Of a stretch of DNA of 64,000 bases, positions 52,752 to 64,000 are shown piece after piece. The DNA is taken from the NCBI RefSeq assembly GCF_023555055.1, contig NZ_JAMJPL010000008.1, forward strand, positions 124,001-188,000, read 5' to 3'. Each line of letters begins with the position of its first letter. Positions within the stretch are counted from its first letter, which is position 1. The notes under the pieces are model-generated. The model worked only from the letters and a program-made list of their open reading frames with translations. It had not been told where the DNA came from and ran no database searches. The DNA is from Marinobacter sp. ATCH36 (GTDB lineage Bacteria > Pseudomonadota > Gammaproteobacteria > Pseudomonadales > Oleiphilaceae). The translations under genes and the position numbers were made by a program.

Positions 52752-52840
52752 TGGTATGAGACTCCTGATCTTTTTAGTTGTGCAGCGGCGCGCCGCACCG
52801 CTTACCAACGGGCACCTGACCTGCGGTCAGAGTACCTGCC

Positions 52841-53146
52841 TTACCAGCTTGCTTTGGTCAGGCCCGGAACGTCTCCGCGCATGCCAGCTTCACGCAACTT
52901 GATACGTGACAGCTTGAACTTGCGCAGAACGCCATGGGGACGACCTGTAACCTGGCAACGATTACGAAGACGCGAGGGCGACGCATCACGAGGAAGCTGT
53001 TGCAGCTTCATCTGTGCATCCCAACGGTCATCATCGCTGGTATTCGGGTTCTTGATAATCGCCTTGAGTTCGGCACGCTTCGCTGCGAACTTCGCAACGG
53101 TTTTTTCGCGCTTGAACTCGCGGTTCTTCATGGAAACCTTAGCCAT
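52841..53146 (-). CDS. rpsN: 30S ribosomal protein S14, zinc-free form
   Basis: 101 residues. [20 protein letters not shown] is the family signature. It lacks the CxxC pairs of the short zinc form, so it is the long C-minus type. Confidence 0.97.
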   Translation of the reverse strand: MAKVSMKNREFKREKTVAKFAAKRAELKAIIKNPNTSDDDRWDAQMKLQQLPRDASPSRLRNRCQVTGRPHGVLRKFKLSRIKLREAGMRGDVPGLTKASW

Positions 53147-53158
53147 TACACTCGTTCC

Positions 53159-53698
53159 TTATTTCTTGAACGGAAAGCCGAAGGCTTTCAGCAGTTCGCG
53201 ACCTTCATCGTCGGTACCGGCTGTGGTGGTAATGGTGATGTCAAGACCACGGATCTTGTCGACTCTGTCGTACTCGATCTCGGGGAAAATGATCTGCTCA
53301 CGCACGCCCATGCTGTAGTTACCGCGACCATCGAAGGACTTGGGATTCAGACCGCGAAAGTCACGAATGCGGGGAACCGCAATGTGAACCAGACGATCAA
53401 AGAAATCCCACATGCGCTCACCGCGCAGCGTAACTTTACAACCGATCGGCCAACCTTCACGGATTTTAAAACCCGCAACGGATTTACGTGCCAGAGTGAC
53501 AACCGCTTTCTGACCAGCCAGGCGCTCAAGATCCGCCACGGCATTTTCAATCAGCTTCTTGTCACCGACCGCTTCGCCGACACCCATGTTCAGGGTGATC
53601 TTCTCGATACGCGGCACCTGCATAATGTTCTTGTAGCTGAACTCTTTCTGCAGGGCGGGTACCACTTCCTTACTGTACTGCTCTTTCATGTTAAGCAT
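53159..53698 (-). CDS. rplE: 50S ribosomal protein L5
   Basis: 179 residues from the ATG at 53698 ([16 protein letters not shown]), with GGTGG 5 bases upstream; the frame is open to 53710 but this start gives the E. coli length. [15 protein letters not shown] and the C-terminal [18 protein letters not shown] are conserved. Confidence 0.97.
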   Translation of the reverse strand: MLNMKEQYSKEVVPALQKEFSYKNIMQVPRIEKITLNMGVGEAVGDKKLIENAVADLERLAGQKAVVTLARKSVAGFKIREGWPIGCKVTLRGERMWDFFDRLVHIAVPRIRDFRGLNPKSFDGRGNYSMGVREQIIFPEIEYDRVDKIRGLDITITTTAGTDDEGRELLKAFGFPFKK

Positions 53699-53713
53699 CG
53701 TAACCACCACCGC

Positions 53714-54034
53714 TTACTGGTTATCGACGACTTCTTTCGTGGACTTGAAAATCCGCACCTTGGCGCCGTCTTCCTTGATCTGGAAGCCTACGCGATCGGC
53801 TTTGCCGGTCTGCGGATTAAAAATAGCCACGTTGGAAGCCTGGATAGGTGCTTCTTTTTCGACGATGCCACCTGGGGTGCCCGACATCGGGTTTGGCTTG
53901 GTGTGCTTCTTGATCATATTGATCCCTGAAACAACAACCCGGCCATCGTCCTGAACCTTCAGGACTTTACCACGTTTGCCCTGGTCTTTCCCCGTAGTGA
54001 CGATTACTTCGTCATCTCGTTTGATCTTTTTCAT
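53714..54034 (-). CDS. rplX: 50S ribosomal protein L24
   Basis: 106 residues. The KOW motif [19 protein letters not shown] and the [20 protein letters not shown] segment are diagnostic. Confidence 0.98.
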   Translation of the reverse strand: MKKIKRDDEVIVTTGKDQGKRGKVLKVQDDGRVVVSGINMIKKHTKPNPMSGTPGGIVEKEAPIQASNVAIFNPQTGKADRVGFQIKEDGAKVRIFKSTKEVVDNQ

Positions 54035-54050
54035 AACCGGCCTCTGGTCC

Positions 54051-54419
54051 TTAAAGTACTTCGGGTGCCAGTGAAATAATTTTCATGAACTTTTCATTTC
54101 GCAGTTCACGGGTAACCGGTCCGAAGATACGGGTACCAATTGGTGCGTCCTGATTGTTCAGAAGTACTGCCGCGTTTCCGTCGAAACGAATAAGCGACCC
54201 GTCGGGACGACGCACACCTTTACGGGTGCGCACAACGACAGCTTTCAGGACCTGGCCTTTTTTCACTTTACCGCGGGGGATGGCTTCCTTGACGGTCACC
54301 TTGATGATATCCCCGACGCTGGCATAACGCCTGTGTGAACCGCCCAGGACCTTGATGCACATAACCTGACGTGCACCACTGTTGTCCGCGACATCAAGCA
54401 TTGTTTGAGTCTGAATCAT
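54051..54419 (-). CDS. rplN: 50S ribosomal protein L14
   Basis: 122 residues. [20 protein letters not shown] start and [20 protein letters not shown] end match the family exactly in length. Confidence 0.98.
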   Translation of the reverse strand: MIQTQTMLDVADNSGARQVMCIKVLGGSHRRYASVGDIIKVTVKEAIPRGKVKKGQVLKAVVVRTRKGVRRPDGSLIRFDGNAAVLLNNQDAPIGTRIFGPVTRELRNEKFMKIISLAPEVL

Positions 54420-54437
54420 GGTTGTTCTCCGGGCGAA

Positions 54438-54704
54438 TTACACCTTGGATGCACGCTCGGTGACTTCAACCAGGGCCCAGCTTTTGGTCTTGGAGACCGG
54501 GCGGGTTTCCTGGATCGTAACGATGTCACCGATGTTGCACTGATTGCTCTCATCGTGAGCGTGAATTTTGGATGAGCGCTTCATGTACTTACCGTACAGA
54601 GGATGCTTAACCTGGCGCTCAACCAGAACCACAATGGATTTCTCCATTTTGTTGCTCACGACCTTGCCGCTAAGGGTTCTGGCAGTTTGGGTAGCTTCAG
54701 TCAT
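54438..54704 (-). CDS. rpsQ: 30S ribosomal protein S17
   Basis: 88 residues from [20 protein letters not shown] at 54704; the frame is open a few codons upstream. [19 protein letters not shown] and [13 protein letters not shown] are conserved. Confidence 0.97.
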   Translation of the reverse strand: MTEATQTARTLSGKVVSNKMEKSIVVLVERQVKHPLYGKYMKRSSKIHAHDESNQCNIGDIVTIQETRPVSKTKSWALVEVTERASKV

Positions 54705-54705
54705 G

Positions 54706-54897
54706 TTACTGTCCTGCCTTTTCATTCATAACCGTTTTCACGCGAGCAATGTCACGCTTCACCTTCGGTAGAAGATGAGACTGATTCAGCTGACCTGTCG
54801 CCTTACGCATGCGCAGGTTGAACTGCTCCTTCAGGAGGTCGATCAGCTCTTTGTTCAGCTCCTCGACTGACTTGTCACGCAGCTCTGTTGCTTTCAT
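54706..54897 (-). CDS. rpmC: 50S ribosomal protein L29
   Basis: 63 residues, two-helix protein at the polypeptide exit tunnel. The ATG overlaps the rplP stop by one base (TGATG). [16 protein letters not shown] is the signature. Confidence 0.97.
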   Translation of the reverse strand: MKATELRDKSVEELNKELIDLLKEQFNLRMRKATGQLNQSHLLPKVKRDIARVKTVMNEKAGQ

Positions 54898-55310
54898 CAC
54901 ATCACCGTCCTCGTAACAAAGGTGGTCTGTACGGGCAGTTTGGCCGCAGCAAGAGTGAATGCATCGCGAGCAATTTCCTCGGAGACGCCTTCCATCTCGT
55001 AAAGCATCCGGCCAGGCTGAATTTCAGCCACCCAATACTCGACAGAACCCTTACCTTTACCCATTCGTACTTCCAGCGGCTTACTGGAGATCGGTTTGTC
55101 CGGGAAAATCCGGATCCAGATCTTACCGCCCCGCTTGATGCGACGTGTCATGGTACGACGCGCTGCCTCAATCTGGCGCGCAGTTATACGCCCACGGGTA
55201 GTCGCCTTCAATCCGTATTCACCGAAGCTCACCTTGTTAGCACGGTGAGCAAGACCGGTATTACGGCCTTTCATTACCTTGCGAAATTTGGTGCGTTTTG
55301 GTTGCAGCAT
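54897..55310 (-). CDS. rplP: 50S ribosomal protein L16
   Basis: 137 residues. [20 protein letters not shown] start and [20 protein letters not shown] are diagnostic. Confidence 0.98.
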   Translation of the reverse strand: MLQPKRTKFRKVMKGRNTGLAHRANKVSFGEYGLKATTRGRITARQIEAARRTMTRRIKRGGKIWIRIFPDKPISSKPLEVRMGKGKGSVEYWVAEIQPGRMLYEMEGVSEEIARDAFTLAAAKLPVQTTFVTRTVM

Positions 55311-55322
55311 TTGAGTGCCCCT

Positions 55323-56006
55323 TTACTTAGAACCTTTCTTCCCAGAGGCTTTCTTGTCAGCACGGACCTGCTCCATACCACCAAGAATCTCACCTTTGAA
55401 GATCCATACCTTGACGCCAATAATGCCGTAAGTGGTCTTCGCTTCGTAGGTCGAGTAATCAATATCTGCACGCAGTGTGTGCAGCGGTACACGACCTTCG
55501 CGATACCACTCGGAACGGGCAATTTCAGCACCCCCGAGACGACCGCCTACCTGAATCTTGATGCCTTTCGCACCCTGGCGCATAGCGTTCTGCACCGCGC
55601 GCTTCATAGCACGACGGAACATCACACGACGCTCCAGCTGACCGGCAACGTTCTGCGCGACCAGGCGGGCATCCAGGTCCGGCTTGCGGACTTCTTCGAT
55701 GTTGATGTGCACGGGCACACCCATCATGTCGCTGACTTCGCGACGCAGACGGTCAACATCTTCGCCCTTCTTGCCGATAACAATACCGGGACGGGCTGTA
55801 TGGATCGTGATACGGGCGTTCTGAGCAGGGCGCTCGATCACAATCTTGCTGACAGACGCCTTAACCAGACGCTTGTCGAGAAATTCGCGAACCTGAATAT
55901 CGTTCAACAGGTTATTCGCGTATTCCGCTTTTTCCGCATACCACACTGAGTTGTGCTCTTTGATCACACCCAGGCGCATGCCGGTTGGATTTACTTTATG
56001 ACCCAT
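55323..56006 (-). CDS. rpsC: 30S ribosomal protein S3
   Basis: 227 residues. [20 protein letters not shown] start, KH-domain [18 protein letters not shown] and the C-terminal domain [14 protein letters not shown] are present, with a basic tail. Confidence 0.98.
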   Translation of the reverse strand: MGHKVNPTGMRLGVIKEHNSVWYAEKAEYANNLLNDIQVREFLDKRLVKASVSKIVIERPAQNARITIHTARPGIVIGKKGEDVDRLRREVSDMMGVPVHINIEEVRKPDLDARLVAQNVAGQLERRVMFRRAMKRAVQNAMRQGAKGIKIQVGGRLGGAEIARSEWYREGRVPLHTLRADIDYSTYEAKTTYGIIGVKVWIFKGEILGGMEQVRADKKASGKKGSK

Positions 56007-56017
56007 CTGAGCATCTC

Positions 56018-56350
56018 CTACTTGTCGGCGACCTTGACGGTGATATGGCAGGTGCGCTTGAAAATCCGGTCAGCGCGCCCCTTGGCTCGAGCTTTGATTC
56101 GCTTGAGCGTCGGACCCTCATCCACCATCACAGTGGAAACCCGCAGATCATCTACGTCCAGACCTTCGTTATGCTCAGCGTTGGCAATGGCAGACTCAAG
56201 TGCTTTCTTGAGAATGACCGATGCCTTCTTAGGGCTGAAAGTCAGAATATTCAGGGCGTCCTCAACAGCCTTGCCGCGTACTTGGTCAGCGACAAGACGC
56301 GCTTTCTGAGCTGAGAGGCGAGCGCCCTTATACTTGGCTGCTACTTCCAT
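56018..56350 (-). CDS. rplV: 50S ribosomal protein L22
   Basis: 110 residues from [20 protein letters not shown] at 56350; the longer open frame to 56497 overlaps rpsS and is rejected. The beta-hairpin end [20 protein letters not shown] lines the exit tunnel. Confidence 0.97.
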   Translation of the reverse strand: MEVAAKYKGARLSAQKARLVADQVRGKAVEDALNILTFSPKKASVILKKALESAIANAEHNEGLDVDDLRVSTVMVDEGPTLKRIKARAKGRADRIFKRTCHITVKVADK

Positions 56351-56366
56351 TTCTATTACCTCACAA

Positions 56367-56642
56367 TCAGCGTTTAGCTTTCCTGTCGGCCGCATGACCA
56401 CGATAAGTACGCGTTGCCGCGAACTCACCCAACTTATGCCCGACCATATCTTCGGTGACATAAACCGGTACGTGTTGCTTGCCGTTGTGAACTGCAATGG
56501 TCAAGCCTACAAACTCAGGGAAGATAGTAGAACGACGAGACCAGGTCTTGATCGGTCGCTTGTCGTTCGCTTCCAGAGCTGCCTCGACCTTCTTCAACAG
56601 ATGCAGGTCTATAAAAGGACCTTTCTTTAAAGAACGTGGCAC
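56367..56642 (-). CDS. rpsS: 30S ribosomal protein S19
   Basis: 91 residues. [20 protein letters not shown] start and [20 protein letters not shown] end are diagnostic. Confidence 0.98.
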   Translation of the reverse strand: MPRSLKKGPFIDLHLLKKVEAALEANDKRPIKTWSRRSTIFPEFVGLTIAVHNGKQHVPVYVTEDMVGHKLGEFAATRTYRGHAADRKAKR

Positions 56643-56665
56643 AGCATTTACCTCTATGTAGTCGT

Positions 56666-57493
56666 TTACTTGGCTGAACGACGACGTACTATCATCTTGT
56701 CAGTACGTTTGTTCTTACGAGTTTTATGTCCTTTGGTCGGAACACCCCACGGAGTAACCGGGTGACGCCCGCCAGAGGTACGCCCTTCACCACCACCATG
56801 TGGGTGGTCAACTGGGTTCATAGCAACACCACGTACTGTTGGACGTTTACCGCGCCAACGTGATGCACCCGCTTTGCCAAGTTGCTTGAGACTGTGTTCG
56901 CTATTGGACACTTCGCCCAATGTCGCACGACAGTCAACAAGCACCTTACGCATTTCACCTGAACGCAGGCGGATGGTGGCATAAGCCCCTTCCCGAGCAA
57001 CCAGCTGTACGGATGCGCCCGCAGAGCGAGCCAGCTGAGCACCTTTGCCAGGCTTGATTTCGACGCAGTGAATCACGGAACCGACCGGAATGTTCCGGAG
57101 CGGAAGCGTGCTTCCTACTTTAATCGGCGCGTCGATGCCGGAGCGCACAGGATCACCAATCTGCATGCCTTTGGGAGCGATAATGTAACGACGCTCGCCA
57201 TCAGCGTACTTGACCAATGCAATGTGCGCAGAGCGGTTAGGATCATATTCCAGGCGTTCAATGACCGCCGGAATACCATCTTTGGTCCGCTTAAAGTCGA
57301 TGACACGGTAGTGCTTTTTGTGACCACCACCAATATGACGGGTGGTGATTCGACCAACATTGTTGCGACCACCCGATTTATTCAGTGTTTCTACCAACGG
57401 CTCGTAAGGGCGCCCCTTGTGAAGATCAGGGTTAAAGAGCTTAACAACGTGACGGCGGCCGGCAGATGTTGGCTTGGTTTTGACGATCGGCAT
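56666..57493 (-). CDS. rplB: 50S ribosomal protein L2
   Basis: 275 residues. It has the peptidyl-transferase-proximal loop [20 protein letters not shown] with the conserved histidine, and [19 protein letters not shown] near the N-terminus. Confidence 0.98.
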   Translation of the reverse strand: MPIVKTKPTSAGRRHVVKLFNPDLHKGRPYEPLVETLNKSGGRNNVGRITTRHIGGGHKKHYRVIDFKRTKDGIPAVIERLEYDPNRSAHIALVKYADGERRYIIAPKGMQIGDPVRSGIDAPIKVGSTLPLRNIPVGSVIHCVEIKPGKGAQLARSAGASVQLVAREGAYATIRLRSGEMRKVLVDCRATLGEVSNSEHSLKQLGKAGASRWRGKRPTVRGVAMNPVDHPHGGGEGRTSGGRHPVTPWGVPTKGHKTRKNKRTDKMIVRRRSAK

Positions 57494-57510
57494 TTTACGA
57501 CCCCTTTACC

Positions 57511-57804
57511 TTATTCCACATCCAGAAAATCAATGTCCTGACCGTCCGCAAGCTTTACATAAGCCTTACGAATGTCAGAACGCTTGCCGAAGCCGCGAAC
57601 GGTACGCTTTAGCTTACCCTTACGGTTCAGAACCTGAACACCTTCGACGGTGACGTTGAACAGCTGCTCAACGGCTTTCTTGATCTCGGGCTTAGTTGCG
57701 TCAGGGGCAACACGAAATACCACCTGACCGCTTTCCGCTACCAGAGAAGCTTTCTCTGATACGTGGGGCCCAAGAAGAACCTTGTAAATACGTTCCTGAT
57801 TCAT
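57511..57804 (-). CDS. rplW: 50S ribosomal protein L23
   Basis: 97 residues; sits at the exit tunnel and docks trigger factor and [19 protein letters not shown] start is conserved. The start overlaps the rplD stop by 4 bases. Confidence 0.98.
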   Translation of the reverse strand: MNQERIYKVLLGPHVSEKASLVAESGQVVFRVAPDATKPEIKKAVEQLFNVTVEGVQVLNRKGKLKRTVRGFGKRSDIRKAYVKLADGQDIDFLDVE

Positions 57805-58406
57805 CCCAGCATCTCCTCGATTTTCTTCAGAGCGGGAACAGTCACAACGACCGTCTCGAAGGCAACCAGGCTAACCGGATCCAGACCAGCAATGTCACGC
57901 ACGTCGACGTGCGGAATGTTGCGCGAGGCCAGATGCAGATTCTGCTCGACATTCTCGGAGAGAATCAGCGCGTTGGTCACACCGATGTCCTTCAGCTTGG
58001 CGCTAAACGCCTTGGTCTTGGGGCTGTCAACATTCATGTCGTCAACAACGACCAGACGCTCCTGGCGAACCAGCTCTGAAAAAATGGAGCGCATCGCTGC
58101 GCGGTACATCTTGCGGTTAACTTTCTGCTCAAAGCCACGGGGCTTGGCAGCAAAGGTAACACCACCGGAGCGCCAGATCGGGCTGCGGATAGTACCGGCA
58201 CGGGCACGACCAGTGCCCTTCTGGCGCCATGGCTTCTTGCCACCACCAGCGACTTCGGAACGCGTCTTTTGAGCCTTGGTTCCCTGGCGGGCGCCTGCCA
58301 TATAAGCAGTAACCACCTGGTGAACCAGCGACTCGTTAAAATCTTTGGCAAATGCAGCGTCGGAAACAGAGATTCCCTGGCCGCTACCTGTAATTGTCAA
58401 TTCCAT
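57801..58406 (-). CDS. rplD: 50S ribosomal protein L4
   Basis: 201 residues. The extended loop [20 protein letters not shown] is diagnostic. In E. coli L4 represses the S10 operon through a long leader; the leader here is only about 56 bases, so that exact mechanism looks unlikely. Confidence 0.98.
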   Translation of the reverse strand: MELTITGSGQGISVSDAAFAKDFNESLVHQVVTAYMAGARQGTKAQKTRSEVAGGGKKPWRQKGTGRARAGTIRSPIWRSGGVTFAAKPRGFEQKVNRKMYRAAMRSIFSELVRQERLVVVDDMNVDSPKTKAFSAKLKDIGVTNALILSENVEQNLHLASRNIPHVDVRDIAGLDPVSLVAFETVVVTVPALKKIEEMLG

Positions 58407-58417
58407 CGCACCGCTCC

Positions 58418-59056
58418 TCAGGCTTTAACTGCAGGCTTGATGACAACATTTCCGCCGGTCGCGCCCGGAACGGCACCACGAATCAGCAGAAGGTTGCGCT
58501 CGGCGTCGACACGGACGACTTGCAGGTTCTGCACGGTCACCTGCGCATTGCCCATCTGGCCCGCCATCTTTTTGCCCTTGAATACCTTGCCCGGAGTCTG
58601 GTTCTGACCGATAGAACCCGGAGCACGATGAGAAAGGGAGTTACCGTGTGTGGCGTCCTGCATGGAGAAGTTCCAGCGCTTAACACCGCCCTGGAAACCT
58701 TTACCCTTGGACTGACCAACAGCATCAACGACCTGACCATCTTCAAAGATAGAAGCGGTAATCTCACCGCCTGCAGTCAGCTCTTCGCCTTCACCGTCGG
58801 CGAGGCGGAATTCCCACAGACCACGACCTGCCTCTACTCCGGCTTTCGCATAATGGCCCGCTTCGCTTTTGGTCACACGAGAGGAACGACGCTTTCCAAC
58901 GGTTACCTGAACCGCACGATAGCCGTCGTTTTCAAGAGTTTTCAGTTGGGTAATGCGGTTGGGTTCAACCTCAATTACCGTCACGGGCAGCGCCTGCCCG
59001 TCTTCCGTAAAAATACGGGTCATACCGGCCTTACGACCGACAATTCCAATTGCCAT
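58418..59056 (-). CDS. rplC: 50S ribosomal protein L3
   Basis: 212 residues. [20 protein letters not shown] start and [20 protein letters not shown] are diagnostic; the methylatable Gln region ([14 protein letters not shown]) is present. Confidence 0.98.
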   Translation of the reverse strand: MAIGIVGRKAGMTRIFTEDGQALPVTVIEVEPNRITQLKTLENDGYRAVQVTVGKRRSSRVTKSEAGHYAKAGVEAGRGLWEFRLADGEGEELTAGGEITASIFEDGQVVDAVGQSKGKGFQGGVKRWNFSMQDATHGNSLSHRAPGSIGQNQTPGKVFKGKKMAGQMGNAQVTVQNLQVVRVDAERNLLLIRGAVPGATGGNVVIKPAVKA

Positions 59057-59129
59057 GTTTCACCTCTTAAGTGTACGGGGCTCTCACCCTCTATGGCCTT
59101 ATGACAGTTACACAGACTAACGCAGAGCG

Positions 59130-59441
59130 TTAGCCGAGGCTGATCTGAACGTCTACACCTGCTGCCAGATCCAGCTTCATCAAAGCATCTACTGTCTTTT
59201 CCGTCGGCTCGACGATATCCAGCAGACGCTTGTGTGTACGAATCTCGTACTGATCGCGCGCGTCTTTGTTGACGTGCGGAGAAATCAGCACGGTGTACTT
59301 TTCCTTCCGCGTCGGCAGAGGGATTGGCCCACGCACTTGAGCGCCGGTCCGCTTTGCGGTATCGACAATCTCCTGCGTTGACTGGTCGATCAGGCGGTAA
59401 TCAAACGCCTTCAACCGGATTCGAATTTTTTGGCTTTGCAT
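59130..59441 (-). CDS. rpsJ: 30S ribosomal protein S10 / NusE
   Basis: 103 residues from [20 protein letters not shown] at 59441. [20 protein letters not shown] is diagnostic. First gene of the S10 operon; also a transcription antitermination factor (NusE). Preceded by a strong promoter at 59504-59532. Confidence 0.98.
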
Positions 59442-59503
59442 GATGCACCCAAACTCCACTCGTAGCAGCTACTAGTTAGCCGACCTTCAAAAAAAGGAGC
59501 CGC

Positions 59504-59532
59504 ATTGTATGCATAATACCCAGCAGTGTCAA
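59504..59532 (-). promoter_or_regulatory. strong sigma-70 promoter of the S10 operon
   Basis: On the minus strand TTGACA, 17-base spacer, TACAAT. The start would be near 59497, giving a leader of about 56 bases before rpsJ. Confidence 0.8.
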
Positions 59533-59580
59533 CTGCGTTCAGCAGCGACTCCGCCAGGTCTGGTTGTGCGGCTGAAACAG

Positions 59581-59609
59581 AAAAAGGGGCTGAGTTTCAG
59601 CCCCTTTTT
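59581..59609. terminator. terminator downstream of tuf
   Basis: AAAAAGGGGCTGA and its complement form a 13-bp perfect stem with loop GTT and end in five T on the minus strand. It separates the str operon from the S10 operon. Confidence 0.9.
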
Positions 59610-59629
59610 CCTCAGACCATTCGAGTCAT

Positions 59630-60826
59630 TTACTCGATGATCTTTGAGACCACACCGGCACCAACGGTACGGCCACCTTCACGAATCGCGAAGCGCAGGC
59701 CATCTTCCATGGCGATCGGGTTGATCAGGGTAACACTCATCTTCACGTTGTCACCCGGCATTACCATCTCCACACCTTCCGGCAGCTCACAGGAACCTGT
59801 GACGTCGGTGGTACGGAAGTAGAACTGCGGGCGGTAGCCCTTGAAGAACGGCGTATGACGACCACCTTCTTCTTTGCTCAGTATGTAAACTTCGCACTCG
59901 AACTTGGTGTGCGGCTTGATCGAGCCCGGTACACACAGAACCTGACCACGCTCAACGTCGTCACGCTTGGTACCACGCAGCAGAACACCGACGTTCTCAC
60001 CAGCACGGCCTTCGTCCAGCAACTTGCGGAACATCTCAACACCGGTACAAACGGTCTTGACGGTATCCTTGATACCGACGATTTCCACTTCGTCACCAAC
60101 CTTGATGATGCCACGCTCTACACGACCGGTCACAACGGTACCACGACCAGAGATGGAGAACACGTCCTCAATCGGCATCAGGAACGGCTGATCAACCGCA
60201 CGCTCCGGCTCGGGCAGGTACTCGTCCAGGGCCTCTACCAGCTTCTTAACAGCCGTAGTACCCATTTCGTTGTCATCCTTGCCTTCCAGCGCCATCAGCG
60301 CGGAGCCAGTGATGATCGGTGTGTCGTCACCCGGGAAATCGTACTGCTCAAGCAGTTCACGAACTTCCATCTCGACCAGCTCAAGCAGCTCTTCGTCATC
60401 GACCATGTCCGCTTTGTTCAGGAACACAACGATGTACGGTACGCCAACCTGGCGGGACAGCAGGATGTGCTCGCGAGTCTGCGGCATGGGGCCGTCAGCT
60501 GCGGAGCAAACCAGAATAGCACCGTCCATCTGCGCCGCACCTGTGATCATGTTCTTCACATAGTCAGCGTGGCCCGGGCAGTCTACGTGGGCGTAATGAC
60601 GGTTCGGGGAATCATACTCAACGTGAGACGTTGCGATCGTGATACCACGAGCCTTCTCTTCCGGCGCGTTATCGATAGAATCGAATGCACTGGCACTGCC
60701 AGTTCCCCACACTTCGTGACACACACGAGTCAGTGCGGCTGTCAGAGTGGTCTTGCCATGGTCTACGTGACCAATGGTGCCCACGTTCAAGTGCGGCTTG
60801 TTACGCTCAAATTTTGCTTTAGACAC
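59630..60826 (-). CDS. tuf: elongation factor Tu
   Basis: A 398-residue GTPase that delivers aminoacyl-tRNA to the ribosome. GHVDHGKTT (G1), [15 protein letters not shown] (G3) and [11 protein letters not shown] (G4) are present, and all three domains are complete. It is the last gene of the str operon. Most gammaproteobacteria carry a second tuf copy elsewhere, not visible here. Confidence 0.98.
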   Translation of the reverse strand: MSKAKFERNKPHLNVGTIGHVDHGKTTLTAALTRVCHEVWGTGSASAFDSIDNAPEEKARGITIATSHVEYDSPNRHYAHVDCPGHADYVKNMITGAAQMDGAILVCSAADGPMPQTREHILLSRQVGVPYIVVFLNKADMVDDEELLELVEMEVRELLEQYDFPGDDTPIITGSALMALEGKDDNEMGTTAVKKLVEALDEYLPEPERAVDQPFLMPIEDVFSISGRGTVVTGRVERGIIKVGDEVEIVGIKDTVKTVCTGVEMFRKLLDEGRAGENVGVLLRGTKRDDVERGQVLCVPGSIKPHTKFECEVYILSKEEGGRHTPFFKGYRPQFYFRTTDVTGSCELPEGVEMVMPGDNVKMSVTLINPIAMEDGLRFAIREGGRTVGAGVVSKIIE

Positions 60827-60861
60827 GGTTACACCTCTTCCTGTTTCTTAAGTCCTGGGGA

Positions 60862-62967
60862 TCAACCCTTTTTAATGATCGCTTCGGCAATGTTCGAAGG
60901 AGCTTCCATATAGCGGGAGAACTCCATCGCATAAGACGCCCGACCCTGCGTTGCTGAACGCAGATCGGTGGCGTAACCGAACATCTCCGACAACGGAACT
61001 TCAGCGCGAATTGTCTTACCCGCCGGGGTATCTTCCATACCCTGCACGAGCCCACGACGGCGGTTCAGGTCGCCTACAACGTCACCCATGTATTCTTCAG
61101 GGGTGGCAACTTCAACTCTCATCAGCGGCTCAAGAAGTGCCGGACTGGCTTCAAGAGCGCCCTTCTTCATGGCCATCGAGCCGGCAACCTTGAACGCCAT
61201 CTCGTTGGAGTCAACGTCGTGATAGGAACCATCGTACAGCGTGGCCTTGATCCGCAGCAGCGGATAACCCGCCAGACAACCATTCTGCATCTGCTCAGCG
61301 ATACCCTGCTGAACCGCCGGGATGTATTCCTTGGGAACCACACCACCAACGATCTCGTTGACAAAAATGAAGTTTTCACCTTCTTCGTCATCCAGCGGCA
61401 GAGGCTCAAGCTTGATCTTGACGTGACCATACTGACCGCGACCACCAGACTGACGTACAAACTTGCCTTCCACATCAACCGGCTTGCGGATGCACTCACG
61501 ATAAGCAACCTGAGGCTTACCAATATTGGCCTCTACCTTGAACTCGCGACGCATACGGTCGACGATGATGTCCAGGTGAAGCTCACCCATACCGGAAATG
61601 ATGGTCTGGCCTGACTCTTCGTCTGTACGGACCTGGAAAGAGGGGTCTTCCTGAGCCAGCTTGCCAAGCGCAACACCCATTTTCTCCTGGTCAGCTTTCG
61701 ACTTCGGCTCGACCGCTACCGAAATAACCGGATCCGGGAATTCCATGCGCTCAAGAATAATCTTGTGGTTCTCGTCGCACAGGGTGTCACCAGTAGTGAC
61801 ACTCTTGAGGCCGATTGCCGCAGCGATGTCACCAGCAAGAACTTCCTTGATTTCCTGACGCTCTTTGGAGTGCATCTGAACCATGCGGCCGACACGCTCT
61901 TTCTTACTCTTTACGGAGTTGTAAACAGCGTTTCCGGACTCAAGCCTACCCGAGTAAACGCGGAAGAACGTCAACGTACCCACGAACGGGTCGGTCGCAA
62001 TTTTAAATGCGAGTGCCGAGAACGGCGCATCATCGTCAGCCTGACGGGTTTCCTCGGTGCCATCCTCATCGACTTCACCGCGAATCGCCTTGACTTCGTC
62101 CGGCGCCGGCAGAAACTCAATGACGGAATCCAGAACTGCCTGAACACCCTTGTTCTTGAAGGCTGAACCGCAGGTCGCAACAACAATCTCGTTGGCCAGG
62201 GTGCGCATCCGAAGACCTTTCTTGATGTCCTCGATGTTGAGCTCGCCTTCTTCGAGGTAGCGTTCCATCAGCTCTTCATTGGCCTCGGCCGCCGCTTCCA
62301 TCATTTCTTCGCGATACTTTGCGACTTCGTCTGCCATCTCGGCCGGAACGTCACGCTGGTCATAGGTTGCACCTGCATCATCTTCGTTCCAGTAAATCGC
62401 CTTGTTACGAATCAGGTCGATCACACCTGCGAACTGGTCTTCAGCACCAATCGGCAATTGAACCGGTACGCAGTTTGCGCCCAGACGCTTCTTGATCTGC
62501 TCTACGACTCGCAGGAAGTTCGCACCGGCACGGTCCATCTTGTTGACAAAGACAATGCGAGGCACTTCGTACTTGTTGGCCTGACGCCAAACAGTCTCGG
62601 ACTGCGGCTCAACACCAGAGGAACCACAGAACACCACAACAGCACCGTCGAGCACACGCAATGAACGCTCTACCTCGATGGTAAAGTCAACGTGTCCCGG
62701 GGTATCGATGATGTTGATACGGTGCTCAGGATACTGCTTGTCCATGCCCTGCCAGAAACAGGTTGTTGCAGCAGAAGTGATGGTGATGCCACGCTCCTGC
62801 TCCTGCTCCATCCAGTCCATGGTAGCCGCACCATCGTGAACTTCACCGATCTTGTGGGAAATGCCTGTATAAAACAGGACCCGCTCGGTGGTCGTGGTTT
62901 TGCCCGCATCAACGTGCGCACAAATACCAATGTTTCTGTATCTTTTAATCGGAGTCTTGCGTGCCAC
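60862..62967 (-). CDS. fusA: elongation factor G
   Basis: A 701-residue translocase GTPase. [20 protein letters not shown] start, [13 protein letters not shown] (G1), [15 protein letters not shown] (G3) and [11 protein letters not shown] (G4) are clear, followed by domains II to V. Located between rpsG and tuf. Confidence 0.98.
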   Translation of the reverse strand: MARKTPIKRYRNIGICAHVDAGKTTTTERVLFYTGISHKIGEVHDGAATMDWMEQEQERGITITSAATTCFWQGMDKQYPEHRINIIDTPGHVDFTIEVERSLRVLDGAVVVFCGSSGVEPQSETVWRQANKYEVPRIVFVNKMDRAGANFLRVVEQIKKRLGANCVPVQLPIGAEDQFAGVIDLIRNKAIYWNEDDAGATYDQRDVPAEMADEVAKYREEMMEAAAEANEELMERYLEEGELNIEDIKKGLRMRTLANEIVVATCGSAFKNKGVQAVLDSVIEFLPAPDEVKAIRGEVDEDGTEETRQADDDAPFSALAFKIATDPFVGTLTFFRVYSGRLESGNAVYNSVKSKKERVGRMVQMHSKERQEIKEVLAGDIAAAIGLKSVTTGDTLCDENHKIILERMEFPDPVISVAVEPKSKADQEKMGVALGKLAQEDPSFQVRTDEESGQTIISGMGELHLDIIVDRMRREFKVEANIGKPQVAYRECIRKPVDVEGKFVRQSGGRGQYGHVKIKLEPLPLDDEEGENFIFVNEIVGGVVPKEYIPAVQQGIAEQMQNGCLAGYPLLRIKATLYDGSYHDVDSNEMAFKVAGSMAMKKGALEASPALLEPLMRVEVATPEEYMGDVVGDLNRRRGLVQGMEDTPAGKTIRAEVPLSEMFGYATDLRSATQGRASYAMEFSRYMEAPSNIAEAIIKKG

Positions 62968-62985
62968 TGTATAAACCTCGGCTGA

Positions 62986-63456
62986 TTAGAAACGGAAGTG
63001 AGAGAACGCCTTGTTGGCTTCTGCCATGCGATGAACGTCTTCGCGCTTCTTAACAGCGGAGCCTTTGCTATCAGCGGCATCCAGGATTTCACCTGCCAGA
63101 CGCTGAGCCATGGACTTTTCACCACGTTTCCGTGAATATTCTACGAGCCAGCGCATTGCCAGCGCGTTCTGACGGGAAGGCCTAACTTCAACAGGCACCT
63201 GGTAAGTAGCACCACCCACACGACGGGACTTGACCTCTACCATCGGCTGGATGTTCTCCAGGGCCTTCTCGAACATGTCGATCGGCTCTTCCTTTGATTT
63301 GTCGGCAACGATATCGAGCGCGCCATAAACAATGCGCTCTGCAACAGCTTTCTTGCCACTTTCCATCACGTGATTGATGAACTTGGCCAGCCGTGCACTG
63401 CCGAATTTGGGATCCGGGATAATTTCCCGTTTTGCTGCAACTCTTCTTCTAGGCAT
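62986..63456 (-). CDS. rpsG: 30S ribosomal protein S7
   Basis: 156 residues. [20 protein letters not shown] start and [20 protein letters not shown] are diagnostic. In E. coli S7 is the translational regulator of the str operon. Confidence 0.98.
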   Translation of the reverse strand: MPRRRVAAKREIIPDPKFGSARLAKFINHVMESGKKAVAERIVYGALDIVADKSKEEPIDMFEKALENIQPMVEVKSRRVGGATYQVPVEVRPSRQNALAMRWLVEYSRKRGEKSMAQRLAGEILDAADSKGSAVKKREDVHRMAEANKAFSHFRF

Positions 63457-63569
63457 CGATAAGCCCTTATCTAATTAAAGGTCTTCAGGAACCCCTGAGA
63501 TAGCATCAGCTACTCAGCCTTACTCTTACCGTTCTTCGTAGCAACGATAAAAGATACCCGCGTGGGACA

Positions 63570-63944
63570 TCAGGACTTGGGTCGTTTTGCACCGTACTTG
63601 GAGCGGCCCTGTTTACGGTTCTGTACACCCTGGGTGTCCAGCGTTCCGCGAACAGTGTGATAGCGCACACCCGGAAGGTCTTTAACGCGACCGCCACGGA
63701 TCAGCACAACACTGTGCTCCTGAAGGTTGTGACCTTCACCACCAATGTAAGAGGAAACCTCGTAACCGTTGGTCAGACGAACACGGCACACTTTACGCAG
63801 TGCTGAGTTCGGCTTCTTCGGCGTTGTGGTGTATACACGAGTACACACACCACGGCGCTGAGGACATGCCTGAAGAGCAGGAACGTCGCTCTTGGCTGCC
63901 TTGCGTTTACGAGGCTTACGCACCAACTGATTAATCGTTGCCAT
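63570..63944 (-). CDS. rpsL: 30S ribosomal protein S12
   Basis: 124 residues from [20 protein letters not shown] at 63944. [20 protein letters not shown] contains Lys43, and [17 protein letters not shown] contains Lys88; both are wild-type (streptomycin-sensitive) residues. First gene of the str operon in this window. Confidence 0.98.
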   Translation of the reverse strand: MATINQLVRKPRKRKAAKSDVPALQACPQRRGVCTRVYTTTPKKPNSALRKVCRVRLTNGYEVSSYIGGEGHNLQEHSVVLIRGGRVKDLPGVRYHTVRGTLDTQGVQNRKQGRSKYGAKRPKS

Positions 63945-63979
63945 GTAAGCAAACTCCAAAAAACCGTATCAATGAAACT

Positions 63980-64000
63980 TACCCCCGGCAGGCGGGGGTA
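63980..64000. repeat. hairpin upstream of rpsL at the window edge
   Basis: TACCCCCG-GCAGG-CGGGGGTA, an 8-bp perfect stem. It probably lies between rpoC (outside the window) and rpsL. No T-run follows on the minus strand, so attenuation or processing is as likely as termination. Confidence 0.55.

Noticed and set aside
59442-59629. tRNA gene between tuf and rpsJ
   Set aside because: No cloverleaf or T-loop sequence is present; the region holds only a terminator and a promoter.

Overview
The window comes from a marine-type gammaproteobacterium, most likely Marinobacter or a close relative. The pointers are a complete MSHA-type pilus operon, the glnE-ilvE-LPS core neighbourhood also known from Pseudomonas, an E. 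coli-like str/S10/spc/alpha ribosomal order, and moderately GC-rich coding sequence by eye. The genus call is an inference from protein style and gene order, not from a search.

Layout. Bases 1-3.8 kb carry surface-polysaccharide genes: a truncated PseB-type dehydratase, two small lipopolysaccharide kinases and a family 9 (heptosyl-type) glycosyltransferase. At 3802-5217 an apparently intact IS110-family element of the IS1111 type interrupts a REP-like palindrome. Bases 5.2-11.8 kb hold a conserved hypothetical gene, ilvE, glnE, a divergent two-helix ion channel and a CYTH triphosphatase. Bases 11.8-16.9 kb hold a porin, a possible 56-residue ORF, dtd, a proline iminopeptidase and typA/bipA. 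Bases 16.9-22.3 kb are the nitrogen-control block (glnA, a small DUF4124 protein, ntrB, ntrC), with sigma-54-like promoters and NtrC-like palindromes ahead of glnA and ntrB. GlnE, at 6.7-9.6 kb, would adenylylate the GlnA made here.

Bases 22.3-40.4 kb are one long minus-strand operon, mshI-J-K-L-M-N-E-G-F-B-A-C-D-O-P-Q, joined by 1-11 base overlaps or gaps of a few bases over most of its length. It encodes the inner-membrane platform, secretin, ATPases, major and minor pilins, and a 1647-residue MshQ with LamG-like and two PA14-like domains. Bases 40.5-45.5 kb hold ssb, a YajR-like transporter and the divergent uvrA. From 45.8 kb to the end, all on the minus strand, run rpsL-rpsG-fusA-tuf, then a strong sigma-70 promoter, then rpsJ through rplQ with secY, rpmJ (37 residues) and rpoA.

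The most interesting object is the IS element. Its non-coding end can be read as a bridge RNA (seekRNA). A predicted internal loop holds two guide segments that match the two sides of the target site it occupies. A second segment pair matches the two ends of the element. The occupied target can be rebuilt by joining the flanks.
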